This document shows positions 43,924 to 53,002 of a stretch of DNA of 64,000 bases, piece after piece. Position 1 is the first letter of the stretch. The number at the start of each line of letters is the position of its first letter. Made by a program: the position numbers and the translations under genes. This DNA comes from Thermodesulfatator atlanticus DSM 21156 (lineage in GTDB: Bacteria > Desulfobacterota > Thermodesulfobacteria > Thermodesulfobacteriales > Thermodesulfatatoraceae): NCBI RefSeq assembly GCF_000421585.1, contig NZ_ATXH01000001.1, positions 62,001 to 126,000 of the forward strand, given 5' to 3'. The notes beneath the pieces are model-generated. The model did not search any database, had not been told where the DNA came from, and saw only the letters and a list, made by a program, of their open reading frames with translations.

Positions 43924-44364
43924 TTACTTTTCTACTTTGACGGGGATTTGCTTACCTTTGGCCTCGGCCTTTTTAGGAAGCGTTATCTTTAACACACCGT
44001 TTTTGTAAGTGGCCTCAACTTTGTCGGCGTCAACCTCTGCTGGGAGTTGAATACTTCTTACAAAACTGCCGTAACTTCTTTCAATTCTGTAAAAGTTCTC
44101 GCCCTTTTCTTCGCGTTCTTGTTTCTTTTCACCGCGAATAGTAAGGGTATTGCCACTGATAGTTATTTCTAATTCGTTAGGATCAATGCCGGGGACGTCT
44201 GCCCGCACAATAACTGCGTCTTTCGTCTCAGAGACATCAAGGGCTGGGACCCAATCGGTATCAAATACCTCTGGCAATGTTTCTTTGCCGAAGAACTCTG
44301 TCCAAAGCCTATCCATTTCACGCTTGAGCTCCCTTAAAGGACGGAAGGGTACGAGCTCAGCCAT
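43924..44364 (-). CDS. Small heat-shock protein (Hsp20)
   Basis: This 146-residue protein has an N-terminal region (PFRPLRELKREMDRLW), an alpha-crystallin domain (about 42-135; VPALDVSETKDAVIVRADVPG, LTIRGEKKQE, YGSFVRSIQLP) and the C-terminal I-x-I/V motif (KQIPVKV). It is an ATP-independent holdase. AGGAGG precedes the ATG. It stands alone between tRNA-Leu and the permease operon. Confidence 0.96.
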   Translation of the reverse strand: MAELVPFRPLRELKREMDRLWTEFFGKETLPEVFDTDWVPALDVSETKDAVIVRADVPGIDPNELEITISGNTLTIRGEKKQEREEKGENFYRIERSYGSFVRSIQLPAEVDADKVEATYKNGVLKITLPKKAEAKGKQIPVKVEK

Positions 44365-44431
44365 ATTATCACCTCCTTTATCAGGTTCTGTTAAAAAGAT
44401 AAGTTCAGAAAAAGTGCGGTCAACAGAAAGA

Positions 44432-45256
44432 TTAGCGTGTATTTCGGCGAGGGTCTGTTACTTCCTGGATTGCTTCTCCCAAAAGATTAAAAGCAAGCAC
44501 AGTAAAAAGAATGGCAAGCCCAGGAAAGACCGAAAGCCACCAGGCAATCTCAAGGGTTTCTTTTCCTTCGGTGAGCATGTTGCCCCAGGAAGGAGTTGGC
44601 GGCTGAACTCCTAACCCCAAAAAAGAAAGGGCTGATTCAACTAAAATGGCGCTTCCCACTCCAAGGGTTGCCGAAACAAGGATAGGTGGCAAAGCGTTTG
44701 GCAAAATGTGATAAAAGATAATGCGCAGGTTGCTGGCCCCGAGGGCTTTTTCTGCCAGCACAAAGTCTCGTTCCTTAAGGCTTAAAAACTCTGCACGCAC
44801 CAGGCGAGCTACTCCCATCCAGCTGGTAAGCCCAATGACAATCATGATGTTTATTATCGAAGGCTCAAGATAAGCAATCACCGCTAGGATAAGGAAAATA
44901 GCCGGAAAACAAAGCATAATGTCTATGGCTCGAGAAATTACGCTATCAACTATCCCGCCGTAGAATCCAGCAAGCGCCCCCAAAAAAACCCCTATGGCCA
45001 AAGAGATACCCACGGCAATAATGCCAACTTGTAAGGACACGCGTGCACCATAAATAAGCCGCGAGAGCACGTCGCGACCGAGAAGGTCTGTGCCACAAGG
45101 ATGGGCAAGGCTTGGGGGCTCAAGCACATGGGCTACGTTTATTGCTAGGGGATCATAAGGTGCGATGTACGGGGCAAAAATGGCCACCAGAAGAAGAGCC
45201 ATTACCGCAACACCACTTAACAGTCCCAAAGGATGACGCAAAAGATCTTTAAACAT
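44432..45256 (-). CDS. ABC transporter permease (DppC/OppC type)
   Basis: This 274-residue inner-membrane permease has an N-terminal helix (about 13-35), the family sequence HPCGTDLLGRDVLSRLIYGARVS, four further helices and the EAA loop (ALGASNLRIIFYHILPNALPPI). OppC-type permeases import peptides, nickel or similar solutes. It follows the DppB-type gene with no gap. Neither the ATPases nor a substrate-binding protein is nearby, so the substrate cannot be named. Confidence 0.92.
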   Translation of the reverse strand: MFKDLLRHPLGLLSGVAVMALLLVAIFAPYIAPYDPLAINVAHVLEPPSLAHPCGTDLLGRDVLSRLIYGARVSLQVGIIAVGISLAIGVFLGALAGFYGGIVDSVISRAIDIMLCFPAIFLILAVIAYLEPSIINIMIVIGLTSWMGVARLVRAEFLSLKERDFVLAEKALGASNLRIIFYHILPNALPPILVSATLGVGSAILVESALSFLGLGVQPPTPSWGNMLTEGKETLEIAWWLSVFPGLAILFTVLAFNLLGEAIQEVTDPRRNTR

Positions 45257-46240
45257 CTAGGACTTCCCAAGCCTTATTCTAGGATCCACAAGGGCATAGC
45301 AAATGTCTGCGATTAAATTTCCAAGTAGTGTAAGTACTGAGACAATCACAAGGTTACCCATAATCACCGGGTAATCCCGCGCCATAACTGCCTGCCACAT
45401 GAGCTGCCCTACTCCAGGAATACTAAAAATAGACTCAAAAATAACACTTCCCCCCACCAGCCCGGGAACAGAAAGCCCCAAAAGGGTAATTACGGGTAAC
45501 AAGGCGTTGCGAAGTGCATGTTTGTAAATTACGTCCCTTTCAGAGAGCCCTTTGGCCCGCGCGGTTACGATAAAATCCTGGCGCAGGACTTCAATCATGG
45601 AAGAACGCATAAACCGCGAAAGTCCGGCAAGCCCTCCAAAGGCCGAAACAAAAATAGGCAAGACCAGATGCCTTGCCCAGTCAAGGACCTTTTCCCACCA
45701 GGTCATTTGCTCATAACCCATGAGGGAATGAAGCCCGGAAATAGGCAGAATATGCCACTTAATTCCAAATAAAAGCATTAAAAGAAGCGCCAGCCAAAAT
45801 CCTGGCATAGCATAACCAATGAAAACAAAAACCGTGGTGGCCCTGTCAAATAAACTGCCTTCTTTTACCGCAGAGGCAACTCCCAAAGGGATGGCCACAG
45901 CGAAAATTATCAACATAGAAAGGACATTGATAAGGATTGTTACCGGTAGCCTTTCTTTGATTTTATCCCATACCGGACGGCGGTCTGGGGCAAAAGAACG
46001 CCCTAAGTCCAGAGTTACCAAGCCCTTTACCCAGCGCAGGTATTGCACATAAAGAGGCTTATCGAGCCCGTACTGGGCCCTTAACCTTTCGCGCATCTCT
46101 GGGGTGAATTTGGGATTAAAATCCGCCATGGGGCTTATGGGCTCGCCAGGTGCCAGGCGGATAATAAAAAACGAGATAAGCGTGATGCCCCAAAAGGTAA
46201 TAAAAAGGCTTAGCAAACGTTTTAAAAACCAGTTAGCCAT
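45257..46240 (-). CDS. ABC transporter permease (DppB/OppB type)
   Basis: This 327-residue permease has six predicted membrane helices. It shows [14 protein letters not shown] near the start, LDLGRSF after the first periplasmic loop, the EAA motif ([23 protein letters not shown]) and [21 protein letters not shown]. It pairs with the DppC-type product to form the channel. Its start overlaps the end of tsaB by 8 bp, so the two permeases are coupled to an unrelated tRNA-modification gene. Confidence 0.92.
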   Translation of the reverse strand: MANWFLKRLLSLFITFWGITLISFFIIRLAPGEPISPMADFNPKFTPEMRERLRAQYGLDKPLYVQYLRWVKGLVTLDLGRSFAPDRRPVWDKIKERLPVTILINVLSMLIIFAVAIPLGVASAVKEGSLFDRATTVFVFIGYAMPGFWLALLLMLLFGIKWHILPISGLHSLMGYEQMTWWEKVLDWARHLVLPIFVSAFGGLAGLSRFMRSSMIEVLRQDFIVTARAKGLSERDVIYKHALRNALLPVITLLGLSVPGLVGGSVIFESIFSIPGVGQLMWQAVMARDYPVIMGNLVIVSVLTLLGNLIADICYALVDPRIRLGKS

Positions 46241-46958
46241 GCCCTACCCTAACCCTTTTAAGTTCAGCCTCAGAGGGCCGCAAATAAATGGGAAGCAGTT
46301 TTAAAGGGTCATCGACTAACCCTGAAAGAAAACGCTTGCGCGCAACAAACCCTATGTTTGCTGCACGAGGATGATCAAGATGAGCTGGCGCTCTCAAAAA
46401 TTTGTCCCCTAAAATGGGTTTTAATTTTTCAGAGAAAGCCTCTGCGCCATCGCCCACAAAAATGACAGGTTCTTTGATGTAGTTGGCAAGTTTTTCGGGG
46501 CCAAGAAGAGAAGAGGGAAGAATCTCTTTTGGTTCGCCTTTTTCGAATTTATACAAGGCAGCGTAAAGCTGCTTTCGTCTAGCATCAAGCGCCGCACAAA
46601 CAAGCTTGTCTGTTAAGAAAAGCTGATGAGCAAGGGCTAAAAGGGTCCCCACACCTATCAAGGGGAGCCCTGTGGCAAAATGAAGGCCTTTTGCTGTGGC
46701 AAGGCCTATACGGAGCCCTGTAAAACTTCCCGGGCCAATGCTTACCCCAATAGCGGAAAGATCGCTAAGAGAAAGTCCAAGGCGTTTTAAAAGAAACTCT
46801 GCCGAGGAAAGTAACCTTCTCGAGTGGGTTTCAGCGCTGGCAAGGGTTATCTCCCCAAGGACTTTTTCCCCTACGATAGCAACCCCGCCTACCGGGGTTG
46901 CGGTTTCAATGGCCAAAACCAGTTTTTCTTGTTGGAGGCTAGATTTAAAATCCAGCAT
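46233..46958 (-). CDS. tsaB: tRNA threonylcarbamoyladenosine biosynthesis protein TsaB
   Basis: This 241-residue member of the ASKHA fold is the partner of TsaD in making t6A37 of tRNAs. It has [17 protein letters not shown], the ETHSRRLL segment, and [21 protein letters not shown], the TsaB signature. The frame is open 34 codons further upstream, but that part lies over the start of the divergent Crp/Fnr gene. The ATG at 46958 gives a normal N-terminus. Confidence 0.93.
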   Translation of the reverse strand: MLDFKSSLQQEKLVLAIETATPVGGVAIVGEKVLGEITLASAETHSRRLLSSAEFLLKRLGLSLSDLSAIGVSIGPGSFTGLRIGLATAKGLHFATGLPLIGVGTLLALAHQLFLTDKLVCAALDARRKQLYAALYKFEKGEPKEILPSSLLGPEKLANYIKEPVIFVGDGAEAFSEKLKPILGDKFLRAPAHLDHPRAANIGFVARKRFLSGLVDDPLKLLPIYLRPSEAELKRVRVGHG

Positions 46959-46997
46959 AAATTGGTATGATAGGCTTAAGAGAGAGATTTGCAAGCT

Positions 46998-47687
46998 ATG
47001 GAAAACAAAAAAGATTTCCTTGCTCAAACGATTCTTTTTAAGGGGCTTTCTCAGGAACAACTTGAGGCCCTAAGCCGAATCACTTACCCTAAGAGCCTTA
47101 AAAAGGGCGAAATCATCTTTACCGAGGGTGAACCAGCCCGAGGGTTTTATTTAATTCACCAGGGAAGGGTAAAAATTTTTAAAGAGTCCCCCAGCGGAAA
47201 GGAGCAAATCCTTCATATCCTAGGTGATGGCGAGCCTTTTGGGGAAGTGCCTGTCTTTGCTGGTCTTGATTTTCCTGCAAATGCCTTGGCACTTAGCCCC
47301 TGTAAACTCTTTTATATTCCGCGCCAAGAATTCGTAGCCCTTATCAGGGAAGACCCGTCTCTTGCCCTGAACATGCTGGGCATTCTTAGCAGACGCTTGC
47401 GTCAATTGGTAAACATGGTGGAAGCCCTATCGCTTAAGGAAGTTTCCGAAAGGCTTGCATCTTATCTTCTTTATCTTAGCGAGCAAACTGGTAAGCCACA
47501 TTTTGACCTTGGCATGAACAAGAGCCAACTTGCGAGTTTCCTTGGCACTTCTCCTGAGACCCTTTCACGCATGTTTAGCAAACTTCAAAGACTTGGACTT
47601 ATCAGGGTAAAGGGCAAAGAAGTTGAGATTTTAGCAAGAGAAGGCCTTGCTGAGATTGCCGCAGGTATTAAACTTTTTTCGTTTTAA
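46998..47687 (+). CDS. Crp/Fnr-family transcriptional regulator
   Basis: This 229-residue protein has a cyclic-nucleotide-type sensor barrel (about 12-125; YPKSLKKGEIIFTEGEPARGFYLIHQGRVKIF and PFGEVPVF-like stretches), a long dimer helix and a winged HTH (MNKSQLASFLGTSPETLSRMFSKLQ). It lacks the N-terminal Cys set of Fnr, so it is unlikely to carry an oxygen-sensing cluster. The ATG at 46998 and a TTG at 46989 are both possible; I chose ATG. Only 39 bp separate it from the divergent tsaB. Confidence 0.93.
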   Translation: MENKKDFLAQTILFKGLSQEQLEALSRITYPKSLKKGEIIFTEGEPARGFYLIHQGRVKIFKESPSGKEQILHILGDGEPFGEVPVFAGLDFPANALALSPCKLFYIPRQEFVALIREDPSLALNMLGILSRRLRQLVNMVEALSLKEVSERLASYLLYLSEQTGKPHFDLGMNKSQLASFLGTSPETLSRMFSKLQRLGLIRVKGKEVEILAREGLAEIAAGIKLFSF

Positions 47688-47695
47688 ACTTCAAA

Positions 47696-47762
47696 GAGAT
47701 CTTCACAAAATGTTCAAGACCAGTGTTGCAGGCACGCTCCAGGGATCCAATGTCATTTTTTA
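47696..47762 (+). repeat. Older, interrupted MITE-like copy
   Basis: GAGATCTTCACAAAATG and the following sequence track the left half of the consensus with many changes, up to GGGATCC..TCATTTTTTA. The better-preserved copy at 47763-47891 begins exactly here, so the older copy appears to have been the insertion target. Confidence 0.55.
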
Positions 47763-47891
47763 GAGACCTTATGCAAAATTGCCAAGATCAGTATTGCAAG
47801 CACAACCGCAAGGGATCCGTTCCCATTTTTCGCTACGAAAAATAGGAACGGATCCCGGAACGGGCCTTAAGAAAAGGTGTTCAAAGGTCTC
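47763..47891 (+). repeat. Complete MITE-like element with target duplication
   Basis: This 129-bp copy runs from GAGACCTTATGCAAAATTGC to GTTCAAAGGTCTC. The central hairpin arms are GGATCCGTTCCCATTTTTCG and CGAAAAATAGGAACGGATCC. It is flanked by perfect 6-bp direct repeats TTTTTA at 47757-47762 and 47892-47897. The remainder of the 367-bp gap up to 48054 is AT-rich, with only weak promoter candidates. Confidence 0.85.
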
Positions 47892-48054
47892 TTTTTAGAT
47901 TTTGGCAATCAGGCAGCTTATTTACGCAAATTTTCAAAAAATTTTTAGAGAATATTAAATGACAATGATTTATAGGTTTTGACACAAAATAAATCTATCT
48001 TCAAAATTTCTATATAAAAAACAAATATTTTTAAAAGGTATAAAAGGAGGCTTT

Positions 48055-48828
48055 ATGGACAAAATCAATTTGAAACGAAGAGATTTTTTTAAGGGGACAG
48101 GTGCTCTTCTTTTGGGTGTGGCGGCGGGAAAAATTCTTCCAGTTTCTGACGCCCAGGCAAAAGGTGTAAATGTTGAAAAATGGCCCTGGCCTTATGAAAA
48201 ATTAGACCCGGTAGAAACAGCAGAGATTGCTTATAAACAATGGTACAAGTGGTTCTGTGGTGCATCGGTAGTTCATAGCGTGTTTTACCAGCTGCGTAAA
48301 AAAATAGGCGAACCATATACATTGTTTCCTGTAGAAGCTTTTATTTTTGCAGAAGGAGGAGTTGCCGGGTGGGGAACCATTTGTGGTTCATTGCTTGGCG
48401 CCAATGTAGTTACAAACGTTATCATAGGCCCGCGTACTGGAGGAAGCCACTTAGGTGCGCTTATGGGAAGTGAAATAATGGAGTGGTACTGTGAAGCTAA
48501 TATGCCGGTATACGTACCTAAAAAGCCCAAGGTTCCTGTAGATAAGATTCCACACACTGTTTCTAATTCTCCTCTGTGTCACGTCTCCGTTGGAAAATGG
48601 ATGAAAAAGGCTAACAAGCCATTAGGCAGCCCTGAAAGACGTGACCGATGTGCCAGAGTAACCGCAAGTGTTGCTTATCATTTGGTAGAGTTATTGAACA
48701 AATGGAAAGATGGGAAGTATGAAACCGAGGGAGAATTTCCTTCTGGTGATTATAGCATCCCTGCACAGCACAATTGTGAAGAATGCCACGGTGATAATGT
48801 TCCTGAACCCCCAGGAAGTGAGGACTAA
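48055..48828 (+). CDS. Split-Soret-type cytochrome c (C_GCAxxG_C_C family)
   Basis: This 257-residue protein has a Tat-like signal (KRRDFFKGTGALLLGVAAG, about 7-25, cleavage after AQA). It has a domain with FCGASVV, FAEGGVAGWGTICGSLLGA and several later Cys, as in the C_GCAxxG_C_C family. A single c-type haem site, CEECH, lies near the C-terminus. This combination matches the split-Soret cytochrome described from Desulfovibrio desulfuricans, a periplasmic dimer with stacked haems whose role is unsettled. GGAGG precedes the ATG and a strong terminator follows. Confidence 0.85.
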   Translation: MDKINLKRRDFFKGTGALLLGVAAGKILPVSDAQAKGVNVEKWPWPYEKLDPVETAEIAYKQWYKWFCGASVVHSVFYQLRKKIGEPYTLFPVEAFIFAEGGVAGWGTICGSLLGANVVTNVIIGPRTGGSHLGALMGSEIMEWYCEANMPVYVPKKPKVPVDKIPHTVSNSPLCHVSVGKWMKKANKPLGSPERRDRCARVTASVAYHLVELLNKWKDGKYETEGEFPSGDYSIPAQHNCEECHGDNVPEPPGSED

Positions 48829-48848
48829 TTATTAGTGGTATTAAAAAA

Positions 48849-48869
48849 GGCCGCCTATCTGAGGCGGCC
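48849..48869. terminator. Bidirectional rho-independent terminator
   Basis: GGCCGCCT-ATCTG-AGGCGGCC has A-runs on the left and T-runs on the right, so it works on both strands. It lies between the convergent split-Soret gene and the 16-haem cytochrome gene. Confidence 0.85.
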
Positions 48870-48876
48870 TTTTTAT

Positions 48877-50583
48877 TTATTGAGTTGGGGGTTTCCAAAA
48901 AACAGGACGCAAGCGATCATAACTTTTCGGTGCATGGCACCCTACGATACAAGTTCCTCCTGTAGGGGTCTTTTTGAACGAAATGGGGTAAGCCCAGGCC
49001 CCAAAAGGCACTTCATAGCGGATGTGTTTTGCCTGGTTGCTTGCATGGGGATCATGACATGCTATACATGTCCTTCCTTTTTTTCTATGAACATGTAAGT
49101 AATGTAAGTTGAATTCTCCATCTCGGAAATTAGTTAATACATTTGTAAGTTTATTTCGAGCAATATCTTTGTTATGACAAGCAAAACATAAATCATAGTT
49201 TTCTGGCTTATAATCGATATAAAATTTAGGTGGAAAATATTTTACTAGTAGAGAAACATATTGAGAGCCATGCACATTGTGACAAGCTATACAATCTCCT
49301 GTTTGCACAGGGCCATGTTTGAATTTTGATTCCTTGATATAGTCTCCTAGATCAACGTGGCAATTAAAACACAAGGTCGTCAAATCGTTAGCTAACAGTA
49401 GTTCATAATTTGAAGAATGTGGACGATGGCAAGCTACACAATCGCCATTTTTTACAGGTTTATGTGGATATTTTTCATTCATAGCAGTAAAGATTTCAGG
49501 CGTTAATTCCTGATGACACGTGGCACACAGCTTCTCTTTTTGTTTTATTAATTGGAAACGATAAGGAGAACTATGAGGATCATGACACTGACTACAATCT
49601 TCCTGGGCAGGATCGTGAACAAATTTCATAGTAAAGTCTTCTTTTCTGTCTTGATGACACTCAAAACATACTTGTCCTTTTTCAGGTGGTGCCATAAGGA
49701 GTGCTTTATAATCCGATGCGTGAGGGGAGTGACAGGCAATGCAATCACCCGTCGCCACAGGACCATGCATATGTTTTTGGGTAAACATTTCTTTTTCATG
49801 ACAGTTAAAACACAAACTACTAATTGTTTTTCCATCTCCTTTTAATTGAAAACGCATATTTGATTGATGGGGGTCATGACAATCGATACAACCTTCTTCT
49901 ACGGGAACATGTACTATTTCTTTGGCAAATTCCTCTTTTTTTGCTTGGTGGCATGAAAAACAAAGATCTTGGCCTGTTTTGCTAAGTTCTAATTCATTAA
50001 AAGAACCATGGGGAGAATGACAGGCAATGCATACCTTGGCGCCTACTGGCCCGTGCACAAAAGGAGCTTTACCCTGGGTAGCATGACAATTACCAGTAGT
50101 ACAATTAGCTTGTGCCGGGACATTTCTTTTAAAATTGTACTTCCCTCTTCTAAAAGAATGGCATTCTTTACATGATATCAATTCAGGGTCTTTGTGGACA
50201 AAAAAGTGTTTAAAACCTTTAGGTGGCTTCATACCCTTTTTTTGTTCCTTAGGGGAGAGATAAAAAATTTCATATTTTATGGAGACACCATCAGCAGAAA
50301 TTTTCAGTCTGTTGAGACCCTTTTTCAGTTCTATAATGGCCCCAAAGGCTCCTGCGTCGGGAATGATTTTACCGCGAGGAGAAACAACCTTTACTCCTTT
50401 GATTTCTATCTTTTTAACCTCGCCGGATACCGTTCCTGCGAGAAAAATTCTTTTTTCTGTAACCCATACTTTGTTAGGAGGAGAAAAAATTTCAATTTGT
50501 ACAGCTGCATTAACCACATAAGGGAACACAAGCAAAATGATTATTCCTAGCCCCGCCCTAAGAAGATTGGAGTTGTGCTTCAT
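48877..50583 (-). CDS. Large multihaem c-type cytochrome (about 16 haem sites)
   Basis: This 568-residue secreted protein has a signal peptide (cleavage after VVNA, about 27). A beta-sandwich-like domain of about 90 residues (VQIEIFSPPNKVWV, LKKGLNRLKISADG) follows, then haem-binding motifs throughout. I count 14 CxxCH sites plus one CX4CH (CTTGNCH, second) and one CX3CH (CIVGCH, last). Many follow the CxxCHxPH pattern of the doubled-CXXCH group. It probably conducts electrons in the periplasm or outside the cell. The same N-terminal domain appears in the ten-haem protein at 51879. It is divergent from the gene at 50869. Confidence 0.9.
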   Translation of the reverse strand: MKHNSNLLRAGLGIIILLVFPYVVNAAVQIEIFSPPNKVWVTEKRIFLAGTVSGEVKKIEIKGVKVVSPRGKIIPDAGAFGAIIELKKGLNRLKISADGVSIKYEIFYLSPKEQKKGMKPPKGFKHFFVHKDPELISCKECHSFRRGKYNFKRNVPAQANCTTGNCHATQGKAPFVHGPVGAKVCIACHSPHGSFNELELSKTGQDLCFSCHQAKKEEFAKEIVHVPVEEGCIDCHDPHQSNMRFQLKGDGKTISSLCFNCHEKEMFTQKHMHGPVATGDCIACHSPHASDYKALLMAPPEKGQVCFECHQDRKEDFTMKFVHDPAQEDCSQCHDPHSSPYRFQLIKQKEKLCATCHQELTPEIFTAMNEKYPHKPVKNGDCVACHRPHSSNYELLLANDLTTLCFNCHVDLGDYIKESKFKHGPVQTGDCIACHNVHGSQYVSLLVKYFPPKFYIDYKPENYDLCFACHNKDIARNKLTNVLTNFRDGEFNLHYLHVHRKKGRTCIACHDPHASNQAKHIRYEVPFGAWAYPISFKKTPTGGTCIVGCHAPKSYDRLRPVFWKPPTQ

Positions 50584-50662
50584 AAATTCTCCTCGAAATT
50601 AAAATTGAGTCTCCAATAGTTTAAAGTAAAATAAATTCTAGGTAAAAACTAGTAATTATTCA

Positions 50663-50674
50663 TTTCAAGTGAAA
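50663..50674. promoter_or_regulatory. Inverted repeat in the divergent cytochrome spacer
   Basis: TTTCA-AG-TGAAA is a short inverted repeat 80-91 bp upstream of the 16-haem cytochrome gene. Its half sites resemble those at 8608-8675. Confidence 0.3.
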
Positions 50675-50801
50675 ATTTTTCTGGAAAATGTACTAAGAGC
50701 AGAAATTGACCTTTTATTTGCCTAAATTTACTCTTTAAAAGAGATGCTTACCTTTTGTGAAAAAAATCTTTTTAAATCTGCTGTTTTTTTCAAAAAATTC
50801 G

Positions 50802-50817
50802 TTGAAATTCATTTCAA
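50802..50817. promoter_or_regulatory. Perfect palindrome upstream of the thioredoxin-TPR gene
   Basis: TTGAAAT-TC-ATTTCAA is a perfect 7-bp inverted repeat 52-67 bp before the ATG at 50869. I found no clear -24/-12 or -35/-10 element beside it. The 285-bp spacer is otherwise AT-rich. Confidence 0.35.
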
Positions 50818-50868
50818 AGTTATGCTATTTCAAAAAAGGAAACACAAACTAAGAAGTGAGGTCAAAAA

Positions 50869-51882
50869 ATGAGATTTTTCTTGTTAAAGATTGTTTTTAT
50901 CTTGGTGTTTATTCTCAGTTTGGAAAATACCACTTCCGCGGCTTTTCCCTTTCGAAATATAAAAGAGGGAGATACCTTACCTGATTTTTGTGTTACGTCT
51001 TATGGGGATAGTGCCCAGTTTTGTAGCAAAACAATTGATAAGATAACCATAATGATCTTTTGGGGTGCAGATATCCCTTTAAAAGAAAAACGTAGTATCA
51101 AAACGTTTAAGGCTTTTGAGAAAATAAAAAATGAACTACAAAAAAGAAATATAAAAATAATTGCCATAAACGTTCAGAATGATCCTAAAGAAAAAGTAAA
51201 AGATATTATTCAGAAAAATAAAATTTCTTTCCCTATGTTTTGGGATAAGGAAAGAGAGGCTTATAAAACGCTTGGCATATACGTAATACCTTCTGTCCTT
51301 ATCATTGATAAAAACAAAAAAGTTATTACAGGGATAGGATATACCAGGAAAATAGCTCAGATTACTTTGGGAGAAATAAAAGTTTATTTAAAAGAACAAA
51401 CAAAAGAAGAACTTGAGCGAGAATTGCACCCTGAAATAAAAAAGAAAAGGGCATCTCTAATAAAAGCCAAGAGACATTTGGCAATGGGGAAGGTTTTATT
51501 GAAAAGAAACTTACCTCAAAGAGCAATAGCCGAATTTAAAAAAGCTTTAGAAATAGATAAAAATTTGCCGGAAGCCCATATATACTTGGGATGTTCTTAC
51601 ATACAACTTGGAAAGGTTGACGAAGGTATTAAGGAATTAGAATTGGGCCTAAAAAGCAAAGAGACAATAGAAGGACTTATCTGTCTTGCAAAAGCAAAAG
51701 CAACTATCGGACAAACAGAAGAAGCTATTGCAGATCTTGAGTCTTTAATATTAAGAAACCAAAGAAATCCAGAGCTCTTTTTTACTTTAGGAGAACTATA
51801 CGAGAAAAAACAAAATTTTAAAAAAGCAGCGGAAGCGTATAAAAAAGCTTATCTAATTTTACATAAAAGGGAAACAAAATGA
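50869..51882 (+). CDS. Exported thioredoxin-fold/TPR protein lacking CXXC
   Basis: This 337-residue protein has a signal peptide (about 1-24) and a TlpA/peroxiredoxin-like thioredoxin fold (about 30-180). IFWGADIPLK stands where the active-site WCxxC should be, so it cannot do dithiol exchange; the cis-Pro loop (VIPSVLIID) remains. About four TPR units (about 200-335; QRAIAEFKKALEIDKNLPEA) follow. It overlaps the ten-haem cytochrome gene by 4 bp, so it may be an assembly or scaffold factor for that protein (inference). Confidence 0.75.
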   Translation: MRFFLLKIVFILVFILSLENTTSAAFPFRNIKEGDTLPDFCVTSYGDSAQFCSKTIDKITIMIFWGADIPLKEKRSIKTFKAFEKIKNELQKRNIKIIAINVQNDPKEKVKDIIQKNKISFPMFWDKEREAYKTLGIYVIPSVLIIDKNKKVITGIGYTRKIAQITLGEIKVYLKEQTKEELERELHPEIKKKRASLIKAKRHLAMGKVLLKRNLPQRAIAEFKKALEIDKNLPEAHIYLGCSYIQLGKVDEGIKELELGLKSKETIEGLICLAKAKATIGQTEEAIADLESLILRNQRNPELFFTLGELYEKKQNFKKAAEAYKKAYLILHKRETK

Positions 51883-53000
51883 TCTTTTTAAGAATACTAA
51901 TAGTAATCTTAGCTATTTTAATGATAGCATATACGTGTATTGCTAAAGAAATAAGAATATTATCTCCAAAGCCAGGTTCTACTATTTTAAACCGAACTGC
52001 ACAAGTACATTTAATTTTAGCTATAAAAGGGAACGGGCAAAATCAAATAAAAGTAAAAAAAGAAAATGAGATTATAGAGCCTTTTGGAATATGGAAAAAA
52101 AATAACACCTACTATTCACATTTCGTTTTAAAACTTAATAGAGGAAAAAATATTTATAGAATAGAACCTACTGAAGAAGAATTCTATCTAAACTATAAGC
52201 CCTTAAGAAGCTTATTAATGGTAAAAACAGACGATCCTTCAGTATTTTTTTTCCACAGAGAGGGACTGAGTCCTCAGGAATGTAATTTATGCCATACTGA
52301 CAAGATCCCAGAAGATGTAGAAATAACTCCCGTTCCTTATGGGCCTTTTGATCCTAAGTGTGTTTCTTGTCACAAAAGTCTAATTCCGGAAAATTTTAGA
52401 AAACATTCACCCGCAGCAAATTGGCTTTGTAAATTTTGCCACGAAGAAAAAGGAATGATCCGCATTTATTCGGGAAATCCTAGAGATTTGTGTATAAGAT
52501 GTCATGTAAATGCCAAAGAATTTTATAAAAAAATATATGTTCATGGGCCGGTTGGCACTGGTGATTGTACTTCTTGTCATAATCCTCACGCAAGTCCATA
52601 TCAATTCCAACTGTTAGCCGATAAGAAAGGAGATGTTTGTATAATTTGTCACAAAGATAAGGATAAGTTTGTACATCAAAAACCAAATATAATCGTACAT
52701 AAAGTATTAACACAATCTGGATGTATTGTTTGTCATAGTCCACATGCTACTGATTACCAGTACCAGCTATACACCGGACCAATAAATCAATTGTGTACAA
52801 GCTGTCATATAAACTACCGAGGCTTAAAAAGAGGTCATCCTATTCGCAGCCATCCTGTTGTTGGTCCTAAAGACCCCTTGCGCAAGGGAAAAAGATTCGG
52901 GTGCAGTAGCTGTCATAACCCTCATGGTAGCCAATATCACTTTTTACTAATAGGAGAAATTAAAGGTGGAAGAGTGTGTCAAAAGTGTCATCCTTATTAA
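51879..53000 (+). CDS. Ten-haem c-type cytochrome
   Basis: This 373-residue secreted protein has a signal peptide (about 1-22), a beta-sandwich-like domain (about 24-110; IRILSPKPGSTIL, LKLNRGKNIYRIE) and ten CxxCH sites from CNLCH to the C-terminal CQKCH. Several are followed by NPHA, SPHA or NPHG. The domain order is the same as in the 16-haem protein encoded divergently at 48877, so the two are probably paralogues acting in one electron path. The stop TAA lies in the left target duplication of a MITE-like insertion. Confidence 0.9.
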   Translation: MIFLRILIVILAILMIAYTCIAKEIRILSPKPGSTILNRTAQVHLILAIKGNGQNQIKVKKENEIIEPFGIWKKNNTYYSHFVLKLNRGKNIYRIEPTEEEFYLNYKPLRSLLMVKTDDPSVFFFHREGLSPQECNLCHTDKIPEDVEITPVPYGPFDPKCVSCHKSLIPENFRKHSPAANWLCKFCHEEKGMIRIYSGNPRDLCIRCHVNAKEFYKKIYVHGPVGTGDCTSCHNPHASPYQFQLLADKKGDVCIICHKDKDKFVHQKPNIIVHKVLTQSGCIVCHSPHATDYQYQLYTGPINQLCTSCHINYRGLKRGHPIRSHPVVGPKDPLRKGKRFGCSSCHNPHGSQYHFLLIGEIKGGRVCQKCHPY

Positions 53001-53002
53001 AA

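Noticed and set aside
47903-47918. Possible sigma-54 promoter upstream of the split-Soret gene
   Set aside because: GG-N10-GC spacing is present, but the -12 side reads CAGCT, not TTGCA, and it lies about 140 bp from the gene; too weak to list.
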